DNA from: Rotaria sordida | Lineage: Eukaryota > Rotifera > Eurotatoria > Philodinida > Philodinidae | DNA: 64,000 nt | Direction: 5' to 3' | Assembly (NCBI GenBank): GCA_905250125.1 | Contig: CAJNOL010000596.1 | Location: 5,467-69,466, forward strand | In this document: positions 42,610 to 54,039 of the stretch, one piece after another | How the letters are laid out: the number at the start of each line of letters is the position of its first letter | Position numbering within the stretch: position 1 is the stretch's first letter | The notes under the pieces: model-generated | What the model was told of the DNA's origin: nothing | What the model saw: the letters and a program-made list of their open reading frames with translations, nothing else | The model's database searches: none | Translations under genes and position numbers: made by a program

Positions 42610-43825
42610 ACGATGATAAATAAACAATTATCTCAAAATAAAAATTTATTCTGACTAAAAGCTAAGAATATTGTACCTCATTCGTAAAGAAAGTGTAAAC
42701 GACTCAAAATCTCGATTATTCGTTCATTAAAAGGATTATCTTATTCTTAAACCATCATTTGAAGAAATCGTCGAATGAAATTTAAGAACAATTTAATGAA
42801 AAAAAAAAACTCCAATTAGTTGAAACGTTAATGTAACAGCTAGGAATTCATTTCTCTCTGTAAAATTACAAGTAGGCATAGACATACGTCAATTGCTCAT
42901 TTTATAAAGATGCATATACATTAGTCACGAATATATATATGTAACTAAAAGTACTCTTCGTGTATGTTACTGAGTCTCTCGTTTGATACGAAATAAATGT
43001 TAAAGGAAAAATTAGAATAATGCAAAAATCATAAAAACATGTCCAATCAAATACTTGATAATTTTACATATGTATGTAAACGTCGGTAACAGACGAAGGA
43101 TTTTTAATGCTTTGATTTACGTTTTTGTATTTGGTGGAGATAAATGAAATATACTGCAAGTAAAAAAGATTGCGTTTTTTTTTCAATCATAGACATTCGA
43201 TTTTCAAGGAAAAACTTTTAAATATGGTGCGTATCATGAAGAGTACGATTCTCCTCGATTTGAGAATTGTCGATTCATTGTTAAAGTCATGTAAAAAGTA
43301 GTTCTTTTTAGTTATTTCTAAATTTTCCTTCATCATGATCACAAAATTCGATTGACTCTTATTCGGTGAATTTTGAACTATATTCTTAACAATTATGTAG
43401 AATATGAACTCTTGTAAGCAAAGACTAGTAAATCGTGTAATTTTTAGAAATTATACACATATTTAAATCAAATCAAATTTCCGAAAAAATAGACTTGGTG
43501 ATCATAAAATGGTCAAAATGGTTCACGAACGATTCAATACGCATTCTAATGGTCACTTTACCATTTTTCGCTAAAAAAAAATGTATTTTAATGGCCATTT
43601 CCTCATTATTCACTTGACAGAGATGATCCAATATCATCTCTTCTTTCCATACGATATTATTAAGTTGAAATGTTCTAGTTCATTCGAAAGAGAAAAAAAG
43701 TTGTTAACTGAAAGTTGCCGATGTTCTGTAATACACGTATTAGTTACAAAATAATTTATATATTTTTGTGTAAAATTTGATGATAATAAAAAGGTAATTC
43801 GATCAAAAGAGTCTTTAATAAAGAA
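42610..43825. other. AT-rich intergenic stretch
   Basis: No gene recognised. Confidence 0.4.
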
Positions 43826-43828
43826 AAC

Positions 43829-45118
43829 TTAGATAGAAGATTTCAGTATCTGAGGATGCCGTTGATCTTCTTTGACGAAAATATCATTCGGTTCGAATAC
43901 AATCCAATCATATAAGCCTGTTTCATAAAATCCCATTTTAGCCGCTAATCCCACTGATTTTTGATTATTTAAAGCTGTATACCCAAAAACACGTTCCTGC
44001 ATTTTTAACATTTCTGTCGTTAATTGAACACTTAACAAAGATGCGAGTCCGAGTCGACGAGCTTCAGGAAGCGTATATACCATGTCGAAAGAACCATCGT
44101 ATAGCAAAAGTCGCCAACCAATTAGTTTGCCATCAAGATATGCACCTGTTTTTTTTTTAAATTTACAATCAAGCTCGTTTTACACTATTCAAGAAAGATT
44201 TAGAACTGAAGAAGCATTCATTCTGGAAATATTTTTAAAAAATTCATATCAATAATTTCACAGAATATTTTCTCAAGAAGGATTCTGAACTTGCATTTTC
44301 TTCTTAAGGATATTTTCCAAAATAAAATCTTGATCATTATAAAACTATATTGACATAAATAGATCAAAACTTACCCAGGGTGCATAATTTTTTAATCGAA
44401 AATTGAATTTGATCTATGGTATACATATCATATGATTTGTAACCTCCAACTTCCATAATAATGTATGCATCTTCTGATTTCAATGGTCGAATTTCAATTC
44501 CTATAATTGCAAATTCAGAATAATTTTAAATATTTTTTTGAAATACATTGTTACCTGGTGGAACTGCTGTTGAAAGTATTTTCAATTTTTCCATAAATAC
44601 ATTTTTGTCTAATTGAAATTGAATATATGTCCATATTTCATAGTTACTAATTTTCTTCTCTTCTATAAATTGTTCGATTATCGGTGTTATATTACGTTGT
44701 TCAATAGCACAAAACATAAGTTTCTGATTCCATGGAATACATTTTATTAACATTTCAACAAGAACATTTTTCGTATATTCTTTGTCACAAACAATTGCAA
44801 CATTACGAATATAATTTTGAGTAAGATTCCAATTGGGAACGAGACCAGGCATAGAATAGAGTATTATAACGCATTTGATTTCAGTTGGATGATTAACAAA
44901 GATCTGTGGATAAATATCTTCTCGAGTAATTATCTTCGAGTAGACATATGTAAGTAGTTGACAAGGAAGAAGCGATTGAGGTGATTGATCTCTCTAAAAT
45001 ACAATATTAAAAAATCTATTTTATTGAAATATTTTCAATAAAAAGAAAAAAAAATTACCAAAAATTTTAATACTGTCAATAGATTATCTGTGTTGAAAAT
45101 ATTCACTTCGATGCACAT
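43829..45118 (-). CDS. GLYAT-like GNAT N-acyltransferase (4 exons, 313 aa)
   Basis: Minus-strand exons are 45118-45059, 44993-44555, 44500-44375 and 44145-43829. All junctions are GT-AG and in phase, and introns are 54-229 bases. The length (313) suits the glycine N-acyltransferase-like family (about 295). The N-terminal half is the poorly conserved GLYAT N-domain (LLPCQLLTYVYSKI, IPWNQKLMFCAIEQRNITPI). The C-terminal GNAT domain begins GIEIRPLKSEDAYIIMEVGG and has strand GAYLDGKLIGWRLLLYDGSF. The acyl-CoA pyrophosphate loop is ARRLGLASLL (motif A, normally R-x-x-G-x-G/A), and the last helix is NNQKSVGLAAKMGF. Probable reaction: acyl transfer from acyl-CoA to a small amine such as glycine (family knowledge). 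Introns and architecture are animal-type, so this is likely a native gene. No close acceptor precedes the ATG. Confidence 0.8.
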
Positions 45119-45124
45119 GTTTTT

Positions 45125-46460
45125 TTTTCTCTCGTCTTATACACGTTCTATACGATACGATACGATAAAACAAAAATGCTTTCAAAAGTAATATCATGAA
45201 TAAAAGTAGGCAAAACTACTTTTCATTCCTTATGTAAATAATATAGTCAATGTGAACGCACATGTTTGGTGCATCTACAGTTTAGATGCTATTTTGGCCT
45301 TCGCTTGAAGCATTGCATATTGTGTGTCAGATGATAAGAATTTGTTAAAACAAATTGCAAGGCAATTTTGCAACAAATTTTGACGTATTTATGACTTGGG
45401 ATCTTTTATATTTCTCTTTTAAAAATTTTGATTGTGTCTTTTGAGAAAGTCAGACAATTTCAATTGTTTCTTTTTCAAAAAAAAACCAAATAGATTAGGT
45501 AAAATTGTATTGTGTTAATCAATAGAGATGTATTGATTATACATGGATGAGTTATCAACAAAAAAAATTGACAAGTTCTTATTGTTCTCCAATCAACAAA
45601 TAAGAACAACAGCAGTTATGGTGATGAAGCTGTCGATACATTTACTTCGTTCTTTCTTAATCAAAATAGATTTTCATCAGAGATGTATCAACAGATGATA
45701 GCTCTTGTCGTCGATGTCGTAGTAAGTATTAATGCTCAACAGCAGTGTGACTTACAGATTGAATAGCTAGTTGTATCATTATCTGAAAACTGCTCATCTC
45801 ATGACGTATTAATCAAAATCATATCATCAAACAAAATGCATCAATTCTTTTTTTCGTCTTGCTTACAATATGTGTGAATAACAGAAAGTTCACAAACAAA
45901 ATATTAATATTATGTTGTTTTGAAGAAGACAATTGAATAATTCGATTTCATTGCTATGGTGAGATTTGCGTGCAATGTTCAACTTAAAGATGTCCTTCAC
46001 AGATATCTGCATATCTCAAGTACTTTGACAGATTTATACAATTGTCCTTTTCGATTGAATCTGATTAGCGAGTACAAAATCCGAAAGTTGCTAATTAGCT
46101 TTTTTGCAAGACCGATCGTTTTCTATGTAAGATGTGGTCGAACTGGCATTTTCCCGTATAGTGAATAAAATGTACAGAAAATCACAAGAATCAAATGGAT
46201 TTGAAAACTGGTACGTATCGTCTGCTGTCTGGAGCAAATAGACGACGATAAGAAGAGAATATTTTCTTTACCTATTATCTAGAAAACACTTCATTATTTC
46301 TAAATATACATTGTTTCCAAGCTACGTGAATGTTTTCCTAAAGCGAATATAATGTATAGTTCACAAGAATGTATGAATATTATTTGAGATCATAAATTTG
46401 TCTATTATGCTGATATATATGGAAACTATAGAGTGGTTAACTTTCTACTGTCTCAACTGT
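45125..46460. other. Intergenic stretch upstream of the GLYAT-like gene
   Basis: AT-rich; a 70-codon + frame at 45956-46168 has no recognisable features. Nothing else seen. Confidence 0.35.
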
Positions 46461-46463
46461 AAA

Positions 46464-46684
46464 TGTGGGTGTGGGTGTGGTTGTGGGTGTGGGTGGGTGC
46501 GGGTGTGGGTGTGGGCGGGTGTGGGTGTGGGTGTGGATGTGGATATGGGTGTGCGGTGAGTGTGGTTGTGGGTAGATGTGTGCATGTGGGTAGAGTGGTT
46601 GGCTTAACTAACACCGACACTCGCACCCACACCCACACCTATATCCACACCCACCCACACCCACACCCACACCTACACCCATAC
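46464..46684. repeat. Telomere-like hairpin 16
   Basis: The G arm (46464-46594) of TGTGGG units is followed by linker AGAGTGGTTGGCTTAACTAA and C arm ACACCGACACTCGCACCCAC to 46684. The G arm is one of the longest in the window. Confidence 0.9.
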
Positions 46685-46689
46685 TCTTC

Positions 46690-47185
46690 TTGAGTTTGAA
46701 AGTGTTTTCGGACTGTTTTTCTCAAAATATTTCCATAATTTCTATACGAGAATTGTCGAGCGAAAATTCAGAAGGGATGTTTACTGTAAGACAGATTTTA
46801 GCTAATAAAAAAAATTATTTCTTGTTATTCTTCGGCATTTTTATAATGTACATTATTTTGTCCCATCTGAAAAGGCCATTATAATTCTATGTTTCCTTGA
46901 GCAATGAAACGAGTTTTTTTGCCATGTTTAAGCACAGTGTTTTTCAAATACATTTGAGCATTCTCATATGAATGTGCCTATATTTATCATAAGATAAATC
47001 ATTTTTTGAATATTTTATATTTATAATCAAAAGGAGTAGTTTTTGCACAATCAGATTTTAAAAATAGAATTTTTTTAAATTGACTCATTTAAATTACAGA
47101 TTATAATATATTCAGTTTGTTTTGCACAATAAATTTGGTCAACTTGAACTTAGTCGAAACAGAAATGATGATGGAAGGCAAGAAC
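46690..47185. other. Intergenic stretch
   Basis: AT-rich; no gene. Confidence 0.4.
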
Positions 47186-47189
47186 ATAA

Positions 47190-47345
47190 GAGTGAAGGTG
47201 AGGACGAGGGAGACCTCCACTTCCATTTACTTTCATTTTCTGCATTTCTACCTTTCGACATATGGGTGAGTAAGTGGAGGTGAGATTCACCTTGGTTTTC
47301 TCTAGAGTTACACCCACACCGCCACACTCCACCCACACCCATACC
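47190..47345. repeat. Telomere-like hairpin 17 (diverged)
   Basis: G-rich GTGAAGGTGAGGACGAGGGA and ATGGGTGAGTAAGTGGAGGT are interleaved with CCTCCACTTCC, followed by a good C arm ACACCCACACCGCCACACTC to CATACCCT. Partially scrambled. Confidence 0.6.
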
Positions 47346-47536
47346 CTGTGAATCCATGATAATCTGCCTTACTAGTGAATATTGTTCGGACTGTATTTGG
47401 ATTTTCTTAGTTAAACATGATAATAAAAACTCACTGACATGCTAAATCAACTTTGTCAAAGGAAACAGAGAAAGCATCTACGGCGTATAAAGGTAGAAAC
47501 TATGAATGTTCAGCTGATGAGTTTATGCACTGCAGT

Positions 47537-47758
47537 TCAGAAGTAGCTGTAACCATATGCGCTGCCGGCACCAGGAGCACCTCTTGGATATGGACTCCAG
47601 ATATTTGGATTTTCTCTAAGCTTGACACCAGGAGCACCTATTGGATATGGACTCCAGGTATTTGGATTTTCTCCAAGCTTGATATTAGGAGCATCTATTG
47701 AATATGGACTCCAGGTATAGGGATTTTCTCCAAGCTTGATACCGTATGTGTGATCCAT
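47537..47758 (-). CDS. Small protein with three 20-residue Pro-rich repeats
   Basis: The minus-strand frame from the Met at 47758 gives about 73 residues: MDHTYG, then three copies of a unit KLGENPNTWSPYPIGAPGV (60 bp tandem repeat, 47575-47745), then a Gly/Tyr tail GAGSAYGYSYF. An acceptor-like GGTTTCTTTAG lies 5 bases before that Met, which decided the start; an in-frame Met at 47779 also exists. The repeats keep frame and vary mainly at synonymous or mild positions, which supports coding. The unit (NP.TWSPYP.GAP) suggests a structural or secreted role, but no signal peptide is seen; it may be a terminal exon. Confidence 0.45.
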   Translation of the reverse strand: MDHTYGIKLGENPYTWSPYSIDAPNIKLGENPNTWSPYPIGAPGVKLRENPNIWSPYPRGAPGAGSAYGYSYF

Positions 47759-47789
47759 AGAATCTAAAGAAACCAACAAGAAAGAATGA

Positions 47790-48188
47790 GTTTCGCTAAT
47801 CGTTTTGATATGTCTGATGCTGAAAGTAAGAAAACTTTCCTGTTCTGCTACAAAGCAGGACAGTCACGAAGCAACATACGTTGTAGAAGCAGAGACAAGC
47901 TTCTGCTATGCAAGCTTTGGAAAAATTCATTGAATGGAAAGTCTTTCCGTCAGTTTCACTGTGAAAACGGAAAGTTTTCTAACATGGGGCATTAGTTATC
48001 TGTTTAGTCCGACTTGCACTAATCTTGTTTCGAGAACCACAAAACACTGAAGTCGAAAACAAATTTAGATGGGTATTATTTCGATAATAGAAAATGTTAT
48101 TTTCATGCCCACTTCTTGTCTATGCAAATCTTGGTGTACCGTTTTCCTGTTTCTTATCTATCACAAGATTTATTGAGAAAAGGGGAAA
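47790..48188. other. Intergenic stretch
   Basis: 47786-47995 has a + frame of 69 residues without recognisable features. Nothing else. Confidence 0.25.
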
Positions 48189-48204
48189 GTATCAACTGGT
48201 AACG

Positions 48205-49545
48205 GTTGGTTACGAAAGCCCTGTAAGAAGCAGGGTTTCCGTAACAATGTAAAATGCATAAGTCATAAAAAGCAGGGGTTTCGTATCGATTTTTGGCAGA
48301 GCTTTCGTATCCATATTGACAGGGCTTTCGTATCGTTCTAACAGACCCTTCCTATAGATTTTACAGGGCCTCCGTATCGCTGTTACAGGGGTATCGTAAC
48401 GCAAAAACCCTTAGGGTCATCTCTAGTCAGATGTTGCTGATAGGGTTTCATATTGGGATTAGTGATCTATCAAAATTATTTTAAAAAAAAGTTCAAGAGC
48501 AGAAGGAAAGAACCAGAACATAGATACAGACAAACTTTTATCTTCTTTTAAATTCATTTCTTAATAACAACAAAAAGTAAAAAAATTCAGCGATACATAG
48601 AGAGAGAAGAGTGAACGAGCAAAAAGTCCAAATAATAGAAATAAGAATACACATAATTGATTTTCTTGACTTTAAGTCAACAACTTCAACGAGAAATAGT
48701 CGCACACAGAACTTGAAAAAACAAAGAACTATATGTAGAGAGCAAAAAAAATACCATAACAGAAAGATAATAATATCATTTTACACGAACAAACATAAAC
48801 TAATACGACTTTAGTCAACATTTACTTAGCATTCTATTGAGAAATTTTCAGTGTGCGTTTTTTTACAAGCTGTAGCTGAACGTTTAAACATTAAAGAAGA
48901 ATGTTGGTGAAGATACACAATTTTCTTGGAGAAGAAAATCAAAGAGCAATAAAGATAAATTGACTCAAGTTTGAATACTCTTCACAACAGGTTTTGGTGC
49001 TTGAGTAACCTGATTCTTAGAAACGTTTTTCATCAACTTCACCATCGATGTCGCTGGTGGTAGTGACTTTTCTAAGACTACACTCTGTTTGGAAAGGAAA
49101 GAGAAAAAAAGTCTATTTGTTTACAAATGGTCAACCTATTGGTCTATTGTTTTTAATGATGTAATCCTCTATTCAACCGTGGAAGTGATAGCGACATCTA
49201 TGAATGTATATAGATAATCAATTCACAGTAAAGCACTATGTATTTGGACTACTTAAGTGCATAGCAGTTGTTACGGATAAATCGCACCTATTGACTTAAC
49301 AGATATTTGTAAACATGGGTTTTCGCAACGAATACCTTGTTTTTTTATAGAGTATCAGTCTTTCGATCTGGTTATGAATGCAATAGAGAATATAGTTACG
49401 AAAGTCCTGTCAAAAACGAAAACCCTGTATATTTATGATACGAAAGCTCTGCCAAAATTTGATACGAAAGCCCTGTCAAAATTCGTTACGAAAGCCGTGT
49501 AGAAAAAACGATAACAGGGCTTTCGAATTACGAAAGCGATGTAGA
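48205..49545. repeat. Foldback element J with tandem arms (CGAAAGCCCTGTCA unit)
   Basis: The left arm (about 48210-48410) has 6-7 copies of ACAGGGCTTTCGTATCG-like units. The right arm (about 49395-49545) has the inverse, GATACGAAAGCCCTGTCAAA, in 5-6 copies. The arms are separated by about 1 kb that includes a plausible exon at 48965-49084. Confidence 0.82.
48965..49084 (-). pseudogene. Isolated terminal exon carried inside foldback J
   Basis: After a strong acceptor (TTTCCTTTCCAAACAG on the minus strand) the frame reads SVVLEKSLPPATSMVKLMKN and VSKNQVTQAPKPVVKSIQT, then a stop: 39 codons plus stop, exactly 120 bases, phase 0. Good coding character but no upstream exon can be found before the repeat arm, so it looks like a captured or severed 3' exon. 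Family unknown. Confidence 0.4.
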
Positions 49546-49549
49546 CACC

Positions 49550-50860
49550 ATGAGCGAATTCCTAGGCTGCGACCGGTACACTTAAAACAAGACGTAACTC
49601 TTATTGAACCTGGAATATCATGATTTGTTCAAAAATCCGATAGACCTCCAAACATCCCATGAAAATATTTTTGGGTACCAACGCGTCTAAAAACGTGCTT
49701 CTTCCTGCACTTGAAACGCATTTGTCAGCAAGAATTTAGTACGTTGGAACGTACTTTTTCGAAAGAAATGAGACTAAACGCATTAAAAAAGTAAATAGAT
49801 TCGTTTAAGAGCGGTAAAACATGAATCGCGTTTACTGTGTTCTTGTATAGATGCGTTTGAATGCGTGTTAATGGAAACATTTGGCGCTTCTAAATACTTT
49901 TTCTCCAGTTTTCTTCCAGAAAATGTATCTAGAAGCGTCCGATGTTTCATCTTAGTTCCGTCCAAACACCTCTGATCTGCGTTTGGTATTTTACCTAGGA
50001 TGTCACCACCTCCATATCCACCGTATTGTCCTCTTCACATACTGCTCTGATGAATAGGCGAATACAAACGGTAAACAGTGTATGTATGGATTGAGAAATA
50101 TCATATTGTCTCTTACATATATGTATATAGGATTCATGGGTGCTGCTTATTAGCAATATTCAAAGCTAAGAGCATGAAAAGAGTAGCCAATTGAGCGTGA
50201 TTGTTTCTGATTTAACAGTTGTGAATTCAAACCGATACACTGTTTGATAGTCACACTTTGTGATGAAGCCCTCTCCCCCTCCAGGTAAAAAAGGCTATTT
50301 TCGTGAGAAACATCGATATTGAGATAAATGTATGGTACAACAGTCAGACGTCTGAACTTTTACATTCAACATGGCTTTTTAGTTGAAACCTCGTTTTTGG
50401 CTAAAATTTTGAATAATTTCGGTCGCGCGCTAACCAAGGAGATAGATGCTCATCCACACGTTTTCGATTCAATAGACTCATTCGATAGAGAACATCTTTT
50501 ACATATACTCTCCAATTTTGACGTTATTTGAGTGTACTTGGTCCGAGTTGTAGGGACCATAAGATTGATTTTTTGACGAAACTTTTGCCTCCAGATGTGC
50601 CTAGTATTTGGCTGATTTCGAACATGAAATACGAGAAAGACAACTTTCTATATATGAATCCATAGAGGATTTCTTCCGCTATTTAACACGTACTGAATGA
50701 ACTTCAAAGAAGGACTCTATCATATCATTTATTGATCAATACTTTGAAAAAGACAGCCTGTTTTTGCCCTCGAAAAGCTTTCAATAGTGTTTTTATAATA
50801 TCAATAGAGTGATAAATATATTTTGTATAATGAGGGGTATGTCTTTAATGTTCTGTTTCT
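49550..50860. other. Noncoding stretch
   Basis: No gene recognised; a 67-codon + frame at 50328-50531 lacks supporting features. Confidence 0.3.
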
Positions 50861-50865
50861 CCGTT

Positions 50866-50983
50866 GCTATGGTCTGTAATGGGGGCCTGTCTGTAAGGGG
50901 GAAGGGGGGAGCCGCCAAAACTTGAACTTAAAGCTTGCACTCACTATTTGCTTCGAAAATATATGTGAGTTCCACAAAACTGT
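50866..50983 (+). repeat. Dispersed boundary repeat, copy 3
   Basis: TTGCTATGGTCTGTAATGGG...CTTGAACTTAAAGCTTGCAC...TTCGAAAATATATGTGAG...CACAAAA. It shares about 115 bases with copy 2 and the last 60 with copy 1. Right after its final CACAAAA, coding-type sequence begins. Confidence 0.65.
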
Positions 50984-51338
50984 TGCTTCATCATTATCAA
51001 ATGATTCATCGCATTCATTAACAACTATAGATAAGAAAAATAAGAATTTAACAACACAAAAAAAGATAAATAAAACATTAAGTATTAATAAAGAACGTAA
51101 AAGTTCATTTGATTTTGATGAAATCAATCAAAATATTAATAAAGAAAAACCAATTGGTAAGACTTTTATTATTGAGTATCGATTTAATGGAAAAAAATGT
51201 ATCATAGTTTATAGTTTGAATTTGATTCTTAATAGGTCGTCTCATGGATATCTTCGAAGAAGTTGCGCAAATTTATTCAAACATTCTCTCACTGGAACAA
51301 CAGATGAGGAAAAGCATACAAGGAGGAGAAGGCAAACT
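50984..51338 (+). pseudogene. Host gene fragment truncated at both ends
   Basis: Exon 50984-51156 encodes a Ser/Asn/Lys-rich stretch (VASSLSNDSSHSLTTIDKKN...INKEKPI). The intron is 51157-51235 (GTAAGA...TTAATAG). The exon from 51236 continues in phase with GRLMDIFEEVAQIYSNILSL then EQQMRKSIQGGEGK, a helical segment. The left edge coincides with boundary-repeat copy 3, and the right edge runs into the antisense GNAT gene at about 51339. No start or stop of its own. Family not recognised. Confidence 0.5.
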
Positions 51339-51339
51339 T

Positions 51340-51783
51340 CTATTGGTGGCTGTTTCTGGTCATTTCCACATGTGGAATGCCACAATCGTCGTATTCGCCG
51401 CTGATCACGCGAAAACCCAAATGTTCATAGAATGGAATAGCATAAGTTTGAGCGCTAATTACTTGTGTCTTCATTCCTCGCCGTTCTGCTTCCTTGATCG
51501 CAGCCTGCATTAGTCGTTCACCAATTTTCATTCTACGATACTCCGGCAAAACAGCCACCCGTCCGATGTGACCGTCAGCCAATAAGCGTGTAGTTCCCAT
51601 TAATTTTCCGCTTTTGCTGTCTTCAGCAAGAAAATGTTGGCAGACGGCATCATTTTCATCCCACTCGAGTTCTTCAGGTATATTTTGTTCTTCAATGAAG
51701 ACAGTTTGGCGGATAAAACGTAATGCTACTTGGTCTTTTTCCCAGTCCGCTAAACGTATTATACAGGAGTTAGCAGCAGTCAT
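51340..51783 (-). CDS. Bacterial-type GNAT acetyltransferase (YjcF/ElaA-like)
   Basis: An intronless 147-residue single GNAT domain. It has the N-terminal signature RQTVFIEEQNIPEELEWDEN (25-44, compare VFVEEQGVP.E.E.D in the YjcF/ElaA group), then HFLAED, KLMGTTRLL, strand HIGRVAVLPEYRRMKIGERL (motif A; the acetyl-CoA loop R-R-M-K-I-G deviates at the first Gly), AQTYAIPFYEHLGF (motif B) and a GIPHVEM ending. The proteins acetylate small molecules or protein N-termini; the substrate is unknown. The family is chiefly bacterial, so transfer is likely (inference). Its 3' end overlaps or abuts a truncated host exon on the other strand, which marks the insertion junction. Confidence 0.85.
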   Translation of the reverse strand: MTAANSCIIRLADWEKDQVALRFIRQTVFIEEQNIPEELEWDENDAVCQHFLAEDSKSGKLMGTTRLLADGHIGRVAVLPEYRRMKIGERLMQAAIKEAERRGMKTQVISAQTYAIPFYEHLGFRVISGEYDDCGIPHVEMTRNSHQ

Positions 51784-51803
51784 CAGTGAATCTAGAAAAT
51801 AAA
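51784..51803 (-). promoter_or_regulatory. Splice acceptor 8 nt upstream of the GNAT start (trans-splice candidate)
   Basis: The minus strand reads TTTTATTTTCTAG then ATTCACTG-ATG. The AG is at 51793-51792. Same arrangement as before the SleB-like and dynamin genes. Confidence 0.45.
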
Positions 51804-51804
51804 A

Positions 51805-54035
51805 GATGTAAAAAAAATCTCGTGTTTCAGGATGTTCATGTAAAAAAACAAAGCAAAATTTCGTGTATCTTCTTCAGCATGTTGCTCATAAACCTAATGT
51901 CATTCTATATGTGTTCTTCGTAAACCTGTCTCCAAAAGACGAGAAGAAAACTTCAAATTTGACCTCATAAGAACTGCATTTAATCCGATAGTTAAGATGG
52001 AGAACGAATATAGGCATCTGACATTTATGATTTGAAAAAAAAATGTGTAGGAATCTCCTAGTTTCCACATACACATATCGTGGCTACGTGTATGACACAG
52101 CTGTCGCCGCAGAAGTCTGTCCATATTCTAAAATAGCTTACTTGCACTCTCTCGATGTAATAAGTATTCGGATGCAGATTTTTTGCTGATGTCGCCTTCA
52201 ATTGTCGATCGATATAAGGACTGGTCAATTTGTTCACGGCTTATATACCATGTATCATAAAAACAATTCCTATCAACACGGGTCAATCGGAAGGTTCGTT
52301 GTATTTTTCTATTCAGATGTTTGGAATTTGGCAGAGGGTATCAAAACCATTGCTGAGAAAAGCGACTGTCTATGTAATAGATGTTTTTGTTCTAAAACAG
52401 GCACGCGCGTTTCTCAGAAACGATTTAAATTTCTTTTTGTCAATTTCGAGCTCTTGGGCAAAAAAAATACAGCGTATTTTTTGCAAACTATCCGGTTAGT
52501 AGGAGTTGTTTTTATGTTGTGTAGTAAATCATGTCAGACTTATTCGGTCAACCTATTATAGGTACTAAACAATATAGTCATTATCTCAATCTACAACAAT
52601 ACTGTCCAAAGTGAAATTTGTGATAGCATGACATCTTTCCAAGCGTCAGCGCTCTTCCACGTGCTCTGCTTATGACTCAACACTTTTACCAACGAATATG
52701 AGCATTTTCTGCATCCTTCGCTCGTGTCTTTTTACCTAAGAGTCGAAATTAGTGTGTTCATAGCGAACATCTAAAATTCTAACGAATGCATCAGAAGAAC
52801 ACATTCGCTTCTTCATCTGATACTATAAACTTCGGTCAAGAAGCCTTAATTGAATCCACGAGTAAGAACAAATAAAGGGACAAGAACAGTGCAACAATAC
52901 ATATACGAAAATATTACTCAGCTCTTCTCCACAACCACACTCTAAAATAGTTTAATACAAAACTTTAAAAGATTCTTCTGGTGGATAAACAGGAAGAATC
53001 TTCTAAGATTTCGTATCAAACCCCTAACAAAGGTTTTCGTAGAGAAACTACAAAACCTTTTTCATTCTATCATTCTTAAGATTATGTACGCAAATACAGA
53101 GCTTTTACGATTCGGTACTAAATCTTCTTTTAGAATGAAGAGTTTTGTATGAAACCTTACAAGGTTCGTCTTGTCGATGCAAGGAAAAAACCTATTTCTT
53201 AGAATGCAGAGAGTATTAGCCCATATTTTTGGGGCTTTTTCTTTCCTTAATGAAATCTATCGACTGGCAAAAGACGTACTCGATTAACTTTTACCACTTT
53301 GGAATATTCCATGTCAGGTACATTGAATCAAACTTTCGCGATGGATTGCCTTAATGCATCTGGATTTTGATTTTTTTCAGATAAGGAGAAAAGTTTTTCT
53401 ATGTGCGAGTAGCTCTCTGCCAATTTGGCACGTTTTTAATCGATTGCGCTGCAATTGCAGTAAAATGCGCCTATCTCTCAGCTACTTCAACGTTATGACT
53501 TTTCGCGCAATTCTCTTTTCTATCATCTTATAACTGAGCTTTTCCAGGAGAATGATTTTCCAGCTGATTTTGGGATTTTCACCTATTTCACAATTTTTGT
53601 GTGTACTGTGGCGTCATTATGGACAATTACGCCGCATATAGGTGCTTCGGAATGGCAACAATTGAGAATATAATTTCGACAAACAGATCCCTAATTTTTT
53701 CTATCTTGGAAAAATGTTGAATTACAAATTGAAAATTACTAGCATAAACTATCCATATCTCTTCATTCTCACAAAACCTATTTTTGCGCCTTTCTGGCTC
53801 TTTTTATTCTTTTGGGTAAATGGGAGAAGATAGCAATAACCATATTGATGGCGTGTCATGTGTTTATCTTTAAAATGTTTTATAACTAGGTGTGATGCTG
53901 TTTTATCTTGGTATGGGTTTGCTGCTGGCAAAAGGAGATACTCGATTTATTTTGCGCAGGCACCTGAGCAGAATCGATAAAGGTCACACATCTCTTTCTT
54001 TCTATTTGCATATGTTAGTTTATTCTGGTTTGCTC
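51805..54035. other. Long noncoding stretch
   Basis: No gene recognised. 52960-53215 has loosely repeated TAAAACCT/AAGGTTTTCGTA motifs. Frames at 52202-52561 and 53892-54227 show no domain; the latter partly overlaps foldback K. Confidence 0.35.
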
Positions 54036-54039
54036 TCAC

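Noticed and set aside
51244-51513. Plus-strand reading through the GNAT locus
   Set aside because: Beyond about 51339 it is antisense of a well-conserved GNAT domain; only the part to the left is plausible coding.
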